A stretch of DNA of 64,000 nt from positions 47,529-111,528 of the forward strand of contig SUTA01000006.1 in the NCBI GenBank assembly GCA_015063135.1, in the 5' to 3' direction. Every line of letters starts with the position of its first letter. The first letter of the stretch is position 1. The stretch comes from Thermoplasmata archaeon (lineage in GTDB: Archaea; Thermoplasmatota; Thermoplasmata; Methanomassiliicoccales; Methanomethylophilaceae). Positions 38,306 through 47,614 of the stretch are shown here, one piece after another. Made by a program: the position numbers and the translations under genes. The notes beneath the pieces were generated by a model, which saw only the letters and a list, made by a program, of their open reading frames with translations, had not been told where the DNA came from and ran no database searches.

Positions 38306-39670
38306 GTGAAGAGGAAGATAGAGGCCGAACTATCCAGATGGAAGGACGATCCACATAAGAAGCCCCTGATAATGCTCGGATGCAGACAGGTGGGCAAGAC
38401 ATACTCGATCCACAAATTCGTCTCCGACAATTACGAATCGTTCCTGGAGGTGAACCTCGAGAGGGAGCCCTCGATCCGTGATGTCTTCAGGGGAAGCCTG
38501 GACGCCGCCACCATCATCGACAAGCTCGTGATAATCAGCGGGAAGAAGCTGATTCCAGGCCGCTCCGCCATATTCTTGGACGAGATCCAGGCCAGCCCCG
38601 AGGCGTACTCCTCTCTGAAATGGCTCGCTGAGGATAACAGATTCGACATCTTGGCATCCGGGTCGTTCCTGGGAACCAGCCTCTTCGGCGGTACCAAGGA
38701 GGATTATCCGCCCATATCCCCGCTGGGATATGTCAAGACCCTGACCATGTACCCGATGGACTACGAAGAGTACCTATGGGCCATGGGAGTTGATGAGAGG
38801 ATGATAGCCTCCGTCCGGGAGTCGATAGAGTCCCTCCGGGAGATTGATGCATCCTACAACAGGATCATGACCGAGCATTTCCGTAGGTATATGATAGTCG
38901 GAGGCATGCCGGAGGCGGTCCGCATCTACTCCGAGACCAGGGACTATCATGCTGCCCTGTCTGCAATCAGGGATGTCATCCATATCCTCCAGATGGACGC
39001 GGGCAAGTACTCCAGAAACAGAATGGACAAGATGAAGATCCTCGCCTGCATGGAGTCCATCCCGTCCCAATTGGCCTCTGATAAGCGCAGATTCCAATTC
39101 GTGGATGTGGAGAAGACGAGCGGCGGCAGGAGGCGCTACGGCGATGCCCTGGAGTGGCTCATCAATGCCGGAATGGCATACAGATGCTATAACCTGTTCA
39201 GCGTGAATCCCCCGCTATCCCACAATCTGAAAGAGACGATGTTCAAAATCTACCTGTGCGACACAGGACTGCTGATGGGACTTATGGATGATGCTGACCC
39301 GGGAGCGATAGTCATATCGGATCCTTTCTCCAACAATGGGATCGTGATGGAGAATGCCGTGGCGTCGGCACTGGTGAAGAAGGGATATCCGCTGTACTAC
39401 TATGCCAAGGAGAACAGCACCCTCGAGATAGACTTCGTCCTGAACCACGGAGAGATATGGCTCCTAGAGGTCAAATCCGGCAAGAGCAAGAGATCCAAAT
39501 CGCTAAACACGCTCCTGGGTGAGAAGGACAGGAAGCGCCGCGGATTCAAGGTATGCGAGGGCAACATACTCGGGGACGAGAACGGCGCGGTACACCTTCC
39601 TCTATACGGGGCATGCTTCCTGCCGGAGTCGACTGTGGACGACATACTGCCCGTGGGGCCGGCCGAACGA
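38306..39670 (+). CDS. AAA ATPase with DUF4143 domain
   Basis: 454 aa. The AAA_14 part has Walker A GCRQVGKT (near residue 30), Walker B IFLDEIQ and the sensor LASGSFLGTSL; the C-terminal DUF4143 domain has the restriction-like VLNHGEIWLLEVKSG (Asp/Glu/Lys). Such genes are common in archaeal genomes, often in variable regions, and their role is unknown. Start GTG 38306, leaderless. Its codon use is more A/T-rich than its neighbours, hinting at transfer. Ends at CGA 39668-39670; the frame otherwise continues through the hypB promoter and gene. Confidence 0.85.
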
Positions 39671-39707
39671 GCATTTCCCTTTATTACCGTCCGACGATAC
39701 ACCGCCC

Positions 39708-40358
39708 ATGCACATGATCCAACCCGGCATGGAAATCGACGTCCTCAAGGAGAACGGCAAGCTGGCCAGCGAGAACTACCGCCTGCTGAAGAGCCACCAG
39801 ATCAAGTCCGTCGACTTCATGGGGTCCATAGGGGCCGGCAAGACCGCGCTTATCATCAAGATCGCCGAGAAGCTGAGGGCCAAGGGCGTCCGCGTCTGCG
39901 CCATAGCCGGCGACGTCACCGGGGACGACGACTACGCCAGGTTCGAGAAGTCCGGGCTGGAGGCCGTGAACTGCAACACCGGCCACGAGTGCCACCTGGA
40001 CGCCCACCTGATACACCACACGCTGGACAAGATGGACCTGTCCAAGTACGACGTGGTGCTGATCGAGAACGTCGGGAACCTGGTCTGCCCCGCGGACTTC
40101 CCGCTGGGCACCGACTACAGGGTCGTCGTGATCTCCACCACCGAGGGCGACGACATGGTGAGGAAGCACCACGACATCTTCCAGCACTCCGACGTCGCCA
40201 TCCTGAACAAGGTGGACCTGGCCGAGGTGATGGAGGTGGACCCGGACGCGATCGTCGAGGACCACAGGAAGCTCACCGGCGGCCTGAAGAGGATGTACAA
40301 GTGCAGCGTCAAGACAGGGGAGGGCCTGGACGAGATCATGGCCGCCCTGAAGCTCTGA
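39708..40358 (+). CDS. hypB: Hydrogenase nickel-incorporation GTPase HypB
   Basis: 216 aa SIMIBI GTPase that delivers nickel to NiFe-hydrogenases with HypA. P-loop GSIGAGKTALI, metal/switch region NTGHECHLDAH and the base motif NKVDL are present. There is no His-rich N-terminus, as usual in archaea. TTTATTACC (39680-39688) places a leaderless start at ATG 39708. Ends in TGA; purD follows 10 nt later. Confidence 0.93.
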   Translation: MHMIQPGMEIDVLKENGKLASENYRLLKSHQIKSVDFMGSIGAGKTALIIKIAEKLRAKGVRVCAIAGDVTGDDDYARFEKSGLEAVNCNTGHECHLDAHLIHHTLDKMDLSKYDVVLIENVGNLVCPADFPLGTDYRVVVISTTEGDDMVRKHHDIFQHSDVAILNKVDLAEVMEVDPDAIVEDHRKLTGGLKRMYKCSVKTGEGLDEIMAALKL

Positions 40359-40368
40359 GGTGTTCCAG

Positions 40369-41694
40369 ATGAAGGTACTTACAGTAGGAGGCGGAGGGAG
40401 GGAGCACGCGGCCGTGGAGGCCCTGTACCGCTCCGGAGCCGAGATATACGCCGTGATGAAGAACGCGAACCCCGGGATCATCAAGAGGTCGAAGGACCAC
40501 CTGCTCTGCGACGAGAAGAACGTGGAGAAGGTCTGCGCCTACGCCAAGGAGAAAGGGGTCAAGTTGGCCTTCGTCGGCCCCGAGGCGCCCCTCGAGGTAG
40601 GTCTCGTGGACGCCCTTGAGGCCCAGGGCATCAGATGCGCGTCGCCCACCAAGGCCGCGGCCAGGATCGAGACGTCCAAGACGTTCATGAGGGAGCTCGT
40701 AGAGAGGCACGGCATCGAGGGCAACCTGGGCTTCGCCCACTTCGACAACGCGAAGGACGCCGAGGCGTACCTGAGGACGGTAGACCACGAGATCGTCGTG
40801 AAGCCCGTCGGCCTCACCGGCGGGAAGGGCGTGAAGGTCCAGGGGGAGCACCTGCACTCCTTCGAGGAAACCATGGACTACGTCAACGAGATCTTCGACA
40901 ACAACATCGGCGGCGCCGGCGTCATCCTCGAGGAGAGGGCCATCGGCGAGGAGTTCACCCAGATGGTGTTCGTCGACGGGAAGCGCATCGTCCCCCTGCC
41001 CCTGGTCCAGGACCACAAGAGAGCGTACGAGGGCGACGTAGGCCCGAACACCGGAGGCATGGGCTCCTACACCGACGCTGATCACCTCCTGCCTTTCATC
41101 ACGCAGAAGGAGAGGGAGGAAGCCATCGCCATCCTCCAGTCCATCGTCGACGCAATGGCCGAGGACGGATGCCCCTACAGGGGCACCATGTACGGCCAGT
41201 TCATGCTCACCCTGAAGGGCCCCAAGATCATCGAGATCAACGCCAGATTCGGAGACCCCGAGGCCATGAACGTCCTGCCCATACTGAAGACCGGGTTCCA
41301 GGACATCTGCTGGAAGATGGCCACCGGCACTCTGGACGACGATGTGGAGTTCGAGAAGAAGGCGACCGTCTGCAAGTACGTCGTGCCCAAGGGATACGGC
41401 GTCAAGTCCGAGTCCGGCCACGAGATCTCCGTGGACGAGGACGCCATCGCGAAATGCGGGGCGACCGTCTACTACGCCAACGTGGACGTGAAGGACGGCA
41501 AGCTGGTCACCGGCACATCCAGGTCCGTCGGGGTCATCGGAATCGCCGACACGCTCGAGGAGGCCGAGGCCAACTGCGAGAGGGCCCTGGAGCACGTGAA
41601 GTGCGACGCGGTCTTCGTGAGGCACGACATCGGCACCCGCGCTCTCGTCCAGAAGCGCGTGGACCACATGAAGGAGCTCCGCTCCAAGGCATGA
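40369..41694 (+). CDS. purD: Phosphoribosylamine-glycine ligase
   Basis: 441 aa ATP-grasp enzyme, second step of purine synthesis. It starts MKVLTVGGGGREHAAVEAL, has the ATP-grasp segment VVKPVGLTGGKGVKV and the Mg site EINARFGDPEAMNVLP. ATG 40369 follows GAGGTG 8 nt upstream. Ends in TGA overlapping truA (ATGA). Confidence 0.95.
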   Translation: MKVLTVGGGGREHAAVEALYRSGAEIYAVMKNANPGIIKRSKDHLLCDEKNVEKVCAYAKEKGVKLAFVGPEAPLEVGLVDALEAQGIRCASPTKAAARIETSKTFMRELVERHGIEGNLGFAHFDNAKDAEAYLRTVDHEIVVKPVGLTGGKGVKVQGEHLHSFEETMDYVNEIFDNNIGGAGVILEERAIGEEFTQMVFVDGKRIVPLPLVQDHKRAYEGDVGPNTGGMGSYTDADHLLPFITQKEREEAIAILQSIVDAMAEDGCPYRGTMYGQFMLTLKGPKIIEINARFGDPEAMNVLPILKTGFQDICWKMATGTLDDDVEFEKKATVCKYVVPKGYGVKSESGHEISVDEDAIAKCGATVYYANVDVKDGKLVTGTSRSVGVIGIADTLEEAEANCERALEHVKCDAVFVRHDIGTRALVQKRVDHMKELRSKA

Positions 41695-42461
41695 AGCGCT
41701 ACGCAGTGCGCATAGCCTATCCCGGCGACAGGTTCTTCGGGTCCCAGGTCCAGCCCGGGCTCCGCACGGTGGAGGGCCAGGTGCTCCAGGACCTGCAGCT
41801 GGTCACAAAGCAGGACGCAGGCTCCCTGGACGTGAGGTTCTCCAGCCGCACGGACAAGGGGGTCAGTGCCCTCGGGAACGTGCTCGCCCTCAGCACCGAC
41901 ATGGACATACGCACGCTGCTGAAGGCCGTCAACGCCAACTCCAGGGACGTCTTCTACACCGGCTACGCCGAGGTGGGGGAGGACTTCAACCCCCGCCACG
42001 CCTCCGCCCGGACCTACCGCTACACCATCCCCAGATGCGATGACCCGGAGTCGCTGGGGAGGAATGCCCGGCTGTTCGTGGGGGAGCATGATTTCAAGAG
42101 GTTCTGCCGCCCCGACGGGAAGCCCACGGTGCTGACCGTGGATTCAGTGGAGGCGCAGCCCTTCGGAGAAGGAGTGATCCTCACATTCCGCGCCCGCTAC
42201 TTCCTGTGGAACATGATCAGGAGGATGACCGGGGCCCTTCTGGACATCGATGCGGGATCCAGAACGCCCGAGGACATATCCAGGGCCCTGGAAGGGGAGG
42301 ACATCTGCTTCGGGATGGCGGACCCAGGTTTCCTGGTCCTGGAGAAGGTGGAGTACCCCGGGATCGAATTCTCGAAAGCCGACCCGTCGACGTTCGAGGG
42401 GAGGCTTTCCGAATGCAGGGACGCAGCATCCGCTGCCCTGTCGTTCTTCGAATCGCTGCGA
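41691..42461 (+). CDS. truA: tRNA pseudouridine synthase A
   Basis: 256 aa enzyme modifying tRNA positions 38-40. The catalytic Asp lies in SSRTDKGVSALGN, with RTYRYTIP and RYFLWNMIRRMTG as family markers. ATG overlaps the purD TGA. CGA 42459-42461 (FFESL) is taken as the end, which leaves the converging chagasin gene (ends 42469) free of overlap; TGA at 42477-42479 would give six more residues and overlap it. Confidence 0.92.
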
Positions 42462-42468
42462 TCCACTA

Positions 42469-42840
42469 TCAGAACGTGACGTCGGTCTCGTACACCTGGG
42501 CCGGCTCGCCGGCCTCCCATGGGCGCTTGTACTCCGCCTTGAAATGATAGGTGCCGGGCTCGTCCGCCGTCAGCGTCATGACCTGCTTTCCGCCGGCTCC
42601 GCACAGACCCGCTCCGGCGGGGTCGGGGACGTACTGGGACTCCACGTGCAGGCCCTCGGAATAGTAGTAGGTCCAGGAGTAGCCGGTTGTGGGGTTGGCG
42701 TCCAGCTCGATGACGAAAGGTTCCATGGAAGAATCACCTCTGGAATCGGTCCCGTTGGAAATGAGCATGATGGCCGCAACGGCCAATACTGCGACTGCCG
42801 CCACGGCTGCGACGACCATCAACATTTGGGACATGAGCAT
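42469..42840 (-). CDS. Chagasin-family (I42) cysteine peptidase inhibitor, membrane-anchored
   Basis: 123 aa. An N-terminal hydrophobic anchor (MLMVVAAVAAVAVLAVAAIML) is followed by the inhibitor loops NPTTGYSW and RPWE, both diagnostic of chagasin proteins that block papain-like proteases. Its TATA box TTATATA (42857-42863) lies in the would-be read-through of the upstream gene, about 25 nt from ATG 42840, so it is leaderless. Ends in TGA. Confidence 0.85.
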   Translation of the reverse strand: MLMSQMLMVVAAVAAVAVLAVAAIMLISNGTDSRGDSSMEPFVIELDANPTTGYSWTYYYSEGLHVESQYVPDPAGAGLCGAGGKQVMTLTADEPGTYHFKAEYKRPWEAGEPAQVYETDVTF

Positions 42841-42897
42841 CCAACCTACCTATGTGGTATATAAGCGGGCGGTTCGGATGCTCGGAGGAATCGCGAA

Positions 42898-44190
42898 TCG
42901 CTTCACGGGCTCCCACTTGGCGAGCTCGTTGACCTTGGAGAGCGTGGATCCCCTGCGGATCTCCTCGCGGGTGCGGTCCTCCCTCTCGTGGACGTCGATG
43001 GCGCGGTTGGCCACCTCCACGGCGTGCTCCTTCGGCACCACGATCAGCCCGGACTCATCGCCGATGATCCAGTCGCCGGTGCGGACCCTCTGGCCCCCGA
43101 CGGTGATCTCGATGCCTATGCCGCCGTAGCCCTTGGGCTCGCCGGCGCAGGGCGCGACTGTCCTGGCGAACGCGGGGAAGCCCATCTCGCGGATGTCGTC
43201 GATGTCCCTTATGGCGCCGTCGATGACGACCCCGTGGGCGCCCATGACCACGGCCGAGCAGGATGCGAGCTCGCCCCATACGGCCACGGGTGCGCCTCCC
43301 ACGTCCACGACGATGATGTCGCCCTCCTTCACGCGGTCGATGGCCTCGATCGGCTTGGCCCAGTCGCCGTTGGTGGTCTGGACGGTCAGCGCCCTGCCGA
43401 CCATCCTCTGGCCGTGCTTCAGGGACTGCGGGAGGATCCCGAACATCACGCCCTGCTTGTGATAGGCGTCCGATATGTTGCATGTGGAGACCTTGGAGAA
43501 CGCTGCGAACAGGTCGTCCTCGGTGTACTTCTTGGCGAGGGAGCTGTCGACCTTCGCCCCGTTCATGGCAGCCTTCACGTCGGAGGCGGACTTCCTGATG
43601 TCCCCGGTCTTGATGATCGCACCGCCGACGATGACGATGGATGCCCCGGCGGAAACGTACTCGCCTGCGTTGGCTGCTGTGATCCCGCCGGCCACGGCCA
43701 CGGGGACAGGTATTTCGGCCACTATGGATTTGAGGATGTCCACGGGGGGCGCCTCGCCCTTCATCTGGGTGTCGATGCCCATGTGGAGGCAGATGTAGCC
43801 CACTCCGAGCGCGGCGGCCTGCTTGGCCCTGGCCAGCTTGTCCGGGACGTTGATCATGTCGACCATGACCTCCGCGCCGTACTTCCTGCCGGCCATGACG
43901 GCCTCCTCGATGGTGGAGTCATCGGATAATCCCAGGACCGTAACGATGTCGGCACCGGCCTTGGCCATGATCTCGACCTCGAAGCCGCCGACGTCCATGG
44001 TCTTGGTGTCGGCGACGATCTTCCTGCCTGGGAACTCCCTGCGGAGCGCCCTGACGGCCTCCGCGCCCTCGCTCTTGATAAGCGGCGTGCCGACCTCGAT
44101 CCAGTCCGCGCCGCCTTCCACGGCCTCCTTCGCTATGATTATGCTCCTGTTGAGCTGCATGAGGTCGAGGGCCAATTGGAGTTCTGCCAT
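42898..44190 (-). CDS. Fused 3-hexulose-6-phosphate synthase / RraA-like protein
   Basis: 430 aa. Residues 1-215 are a hexulose-phosphate synthase barrel (LALDLMQL, GTPLIKSEG, ADTKTMDVGG, CLHMGIDTQMKG), which joins formaldehyde with ribulose 5-phosphate or, run backward, makes ribulose 5-phosphate in archaea. Residues 230-425 are an RraA/aldolase-like domain (GRALTVQTTNGD, DGAIRDIDDIREMGFPAFAR). ATG 44190 lies 24 nt after TTTATACC. The end is CGA (42898-42900) after WEPVK; read-through enters the chagasin promoter. Confidence 0.9.
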
Positions 44191-44360
44191 GGGGCTTCGA
44201 TTAAGGTCGCGGTATAAACGCTTTCGCGCGGAAATAGGCGGAAGCCACTCAGCTCGCCCGTCTTTCATCAGGAGACAGCTCGAAAATAGCGATCATCACC
44301 GTGGCATGACGCCAATGGCCGACGCAATAGAAAATAATAATCCCGAGGCGATTACCGGCC

Positions 44361-45614
44361 ATGGAATCGCCTGCATCCGATGATAAGAAGGCATCGTAGG
44401 AATGGGAGATCATCGACCCATCCGAACCCATCATCAGGCGCAAGGGCGAGAACCTGCGGATCCATAGCAATCACGAGGTTGTTCTGATCAACTGCGAGAT
44501 CAAATGCTTAAAGTTCTCAGGCAGCGGCACCATCATGGTGCAAGGGGGGTCGATAGGGGATCTCACCGTCAAGGGTGCCGGAGTCAAGGTCGCGATAGAG
44601 GATGCCGTTGTTGCCATGAAGCTCTCCGGAAATTTCGATGCCGTATGCGCCTCTGGCGACTTGACTGTCATCAATAAGTTGATAGTCACCGAGGGGAGCG
44701 TGAGGAATTTTCATCTTGACGGCTTAGACGTCTCCACCATCCGCCTCGACTGCGATGTCGATGACTTGGTACTGAATAACTGCGTGGTGCACGGTTTCAG
44801 GATCAATGGCTCCAATGGCTCCAGCCTTAAGATCAACGATTGCCTGCTGTTCAACATCACCGAGATCTCGGGCTGCGATTACGCCGCCTGCGCCCTCACG
44901 AACAACAGCTTCTCCTACACCCGCATAAGCAGCCATTTCAAGAGCATAGACTTCAACAGCAGTCGTTTCACGATGCTCCTGGATCTGCGTGGAACCAGGG
45001 TAGATGACAAGCTGGATTTCACCGACACGATCCTCGTTGAGAGCATGAAGCTCCCAAAACCCGAAAAATACGGCGGGAGGATCGTATTCAACGGCATGGT
45101 CGTCAAAGGGGCCGTCAATATCTCCTTGCCAGGGAACAGGATCGATGATGAGAGATTCTTCGATGAGATGGTCAAGTGCAACTCGGTCGAGGGCCTGAAG
45201 GTCGCCAGGACGATCCTGGAGGACAACTGCCTGTATCCGATGGCCGACAATGCCTTCGTCGCGCAGAAGAAGAAAGACATCGAGGACAAGAAGAACCCTA
45301 TGGGCAAGCGCGTCCTCAACATCCTTTCCTATGCCTTTGGAGGCAACGGGATGAGGCCGTCGTTCATACTGCTGTGGATGGTCTTCACCATGTTGGCATT
45401 CGCCGCGGTCTTCTGCCTCTTGGATATGCATTCCACGCTTCTGGAGGACAATGGGTTCCTCGGGAGTCTGATGCTTTCCATGACATCGTTCTTCCTCTAC
45501 GACATCATATCCCACGGCGCCGGCCAATTGTATCTGTGCCTCGCCGAAGGGGTTATCGGCCTCCTGTCGATGCTCTACTTCACTATGGTCCTCACGAGGA
45601 AGCTGTTGAGGCGA
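44361..45614 (+). CDS. Repeat-rich membrane protein with in-frame TAG at codon 13
   Basis: 417 aa if TAG 44397-44399 is read. A TATA-like A/T stretch (44327-44338) fits a leaderless start at ATG 44361; after 12 codons comes TAG, then an open frame of about 400 codons. Residues 40-230 form repeating beta-strand units like pentapeptide or right-handed helix repeats (LILNNCVVHGFRINGSN). Near the C-terminus are two hydrophobic helices. A shorter start after TAG would lack a promoter at the right distance. Ends at CGA 45612-45614. Function unknown. Confidence 0.65.
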
Positions 45615-46211
45615 TCGGAGCCTGGTGACCAGACCATCCTTCCTTCCCGATGAAGGCGGGGTCTGCTTTTCGGGATAGCCTATGGCCAGCAGCGAGACTA
45701 TATCCCCCTCGATTCCCGATTCGAGCTTCAGCTCCTCGACCGCGTAGAGGAAATCGCCGACCCAGAGCGTGGCTATCCCGCGCTCCTGGGCCTCCAGGAC
45801 CATGTTCTCTATGAATGCGCCTATCGAGAGCACATCCACCATCTGGCGGACCGTCATGCCTCCGATATAAGGCTCCGGAGGGACAGGGAAGCGGTCCTCA
45901 TAGACGATCGCCAGCAATATCGGGGCCTCCTCCATGGCATCCATCGTTACGAGGGCGGATTTCCAATCCTTCCTCTTGGACTCGTCATCCGATGACTCCA
46001 GGTCCGACTCGATGCGCCCCCTCATGGATGCAATCGCGGAGACCCGCAGATCGCCTTCCAGCACGAACACGCGCCAGGGCTGGCGGTTCTTCGACGAGGG
46101 GGACCGCATCCCGGCCTCCAGTATCCCGTCGAGGTCATCATCGGACACCTGACGGTCCGAGAAGGAACGGGTACTCTTCCTGAGGCGGATGGCTTCGTTG
46201 CGGATGGCCAT
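45615..46211 (-). CDS. Nitroreductase-family flavoprotein
   Basis: 198 aa FMN enzyme. RKSTRSFSDRQVSDDDLDGILEAGMRSPSSKNRQPW is the FMN-binding start of the family (split here by linkers), and AQERGIATLWVGDF and AIGYPEKQ are late markers. Electron partner and substrate are unknown. ATG 46211. The end CGA (45615-45617, after VTRL) abuts the opposing gene's CGA, making the palindrome CGATCG; otherwise the frame runs 297 codons further. Confidence 0.88.
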
Positions 46212-46302
46212 GCTGTTCGTATGGCCGTATGCCTATTAAAGCAGAATCCAGCCCCGTCCATAGACAATGATTATCTAACCCGAACTGTTACGATGCCCCA
46301 TC

Positions 46303-46782
46303 ATGTCCAAGAAATCAGCCCCGGTTCTCTTGCGCGTCCTCTTCGTGGACCAGAAGAACGATTTCGTCTCCCAGCTGGCAGAGCACTTCGCCGGGGAGAT
46401 GTTCCCGTCCCTCTACGAGACGTACAGCGCCGGCCCGGAGAAGGACATCGTTGACTGCGAGATGATCTCCGCCATGTACCAGAACGGGGAGGACATCCGC
46501 AGGAACGTGTCCAAGGACTTCAAGGACAGGGACTACCTCCGCGCGGATGAGCAGTACGACTTCGTGATCTACATGGAGAAGGCCACCTTCGACGAGTGGG
46601 CCCCCAGGACCCCCTGGAAGGGGAGGCAGATACTGGCGCCTATGAGGACCAGGAAGGAGTACACCGCCACCGACGATGCGGAGCTCTACGACGATTACGT
46701 CAAGTCCATCGAGGAGGTCAAGGCGTGGATCTCCGCCAACATGGACGACCCCGAGAAGCTCAAGGCCCTGGTTACGGCATGA
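46303..46782 (+). CDS. LMW phosphatase / ArsC-fold protein lacking catalytic residues
   Basis: 159 aa. VLFVDQKNDFVSQLAEHFAG aligns with the arsenate reductase/LMW-phosphatase P-loop (VLFVC..N..RSQ), but the nucleophile Cys and the Arg are replaced, so it is probably not a phosphatase. ETYSAGPEK also fits the fold. The TGA overlaps the Tsr3 ATG, which suggests a partner role in ribosome maturation. Confidence 0.7.
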   Translation: MSKKSAPVLLRVLFVDQKNDFVSQLAEHFAGEMFPSLYETYSAGPEKDIVDCEMISAMYQNGEDIRRNVSKDFKDRDYLRADEQYDFVIYMEKATFDEWAPRTPWKGRQILAPMRTRKEYTATDDAELYDDYVKSIEEVKAWISANMDDPEKLKALVTA

Positions 46783-47303
46783 TCCCGGTAATCATCTACG
46801 ACGAGTGCCAGTGCGACCCGAAGAAATGCACCGCGAAGCGGATGCTGAAGTTCGGGCTGGGCAAGGAGGCCAAGACCCTGGGGGCCATCCCGAAGGGCTC
46901 TATCATACTGTCCCCCTTCTCCGACAGGGCGCTCTCCCCAGCGGATGTCCAATACGCACGCAGGGGCCTCGTGGTCATGGACCTCACCTGGACCAACATC
47001 GACCAGTTCCCGCGCCCCAAGGGCATGCAGGAGCGCGCGCTCCCATACCTCCTCGCCTCCAACCCGATCAACTGGGGGAGGCCCATGGAGCTCAACTCCG
47101 CGGAGGCGGTCATGGCCGCATTGTACATCCTGGGAGAGAAGAACCAGGCCGAGGAGTTCCTCGGCAGGTTCAACTGGGCCCCGGAGTTCATGAGGCTCAA
47201 CGGGAACATGCTCGAGGATTACTCGAAGGCGGCGGATTCCACCGAAGTGGTCCGCATCCAACAGGAGTACATCGATTCCGTCGTGAACGGCGGGCAGGAG
47301 CGA
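46779..47303 (+). CDS. tsr3: Tsr3-type 16S/18S rRNA aminocarboxypropyltransferase
   Basis: 174 aa. It transfers the aminocarboxypropyl group of SAM to rRNA. Markers: YDECQCDPKKCTAKRM, LVVMDLTWTNID, LPYLLASNPINWGRP and FNWAPEFMRLNGNMLEDY. ATG overlaps the upstream TGA. The protein ends at CGA 47301-47303 after NGGQE; a 9-bp hairpin starts on the next base, so read-through would translate a terminator (ASFFEGGVGQLL). Confidence 0.92.
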
Positions 47304-47324
47304 GCCTCCTTCTTTGAAGGAGGC
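47304..47324 (+). terminator. Hairpin directly after the Tsr3 CGA
   Basis: GCCTCCTTC (47304-47312), TTT loop, GAAGGAGGC (47316-47324): a perfect 9-bp stem starting one base after CGA 47303 and followed by the A/T-rich CAATTATTATAGG. Best read as a terminator outside the coding region. Confidence 0.6.
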
Positions 47325-47365
47325 GTCGGCCAATTATTATAGGAGCCTAGCCTTAACGACCGCGG

Positions 47366-47614
47366 ATGAACGGAGACGAGCTGCTCGGGATGATTTGGGA
47401 GGCCTTGGGCGACGACCGCGTCGGCACCTTCGAGGCCACCGACCGTCTGGAGAAGCAGTTCGGGTACAGGTGCCCGGATGACCTCGTCAAGACGCTCACC
47501 AAGTACCGCAGGGCCGGCCTGGTCAAGGGGGAGATCTCCATGGAGCTGGGCGGCTGGGTCTGGTGGGTGGACGAGGAGTGCCGTTCGAAAGCGAATCAGG
47601 AGGGGGGCGAATGA
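47366..47614 (+). CDS. Small hypothetical protein upstream of MCM
   Basis: 82 aa. A compact helical fold (MIWEALGDDRVGTFEATDRLEKQFG, LVKTLTKYRRAGLVKGEIS) suggests a winged-helix-like protein; GGWVWWVDEECRSK ends the fold. The TGA overlaps the MCM ATG, so it is co-translated with the replicative helicase and could be a partner; that is inference. Confidence 0.75.
   Translation: MNGDELLGMIWEALGDDRVGTFEATDRLEKQFGYRCPDDLVKTLTKYRRAGLVKGEISMELGGWVWWVDEECRSKANQEGGE

Noticed and set aside
47300..47342. Arginine-containing C-terminal tails (such as ERASFFEGG, KRFAIPP, RRFAS) as a shared peptide tag
   Set aside because: The tails differ and are encoded by terminators, promoters or opposing genes; the only common element is the CGA.
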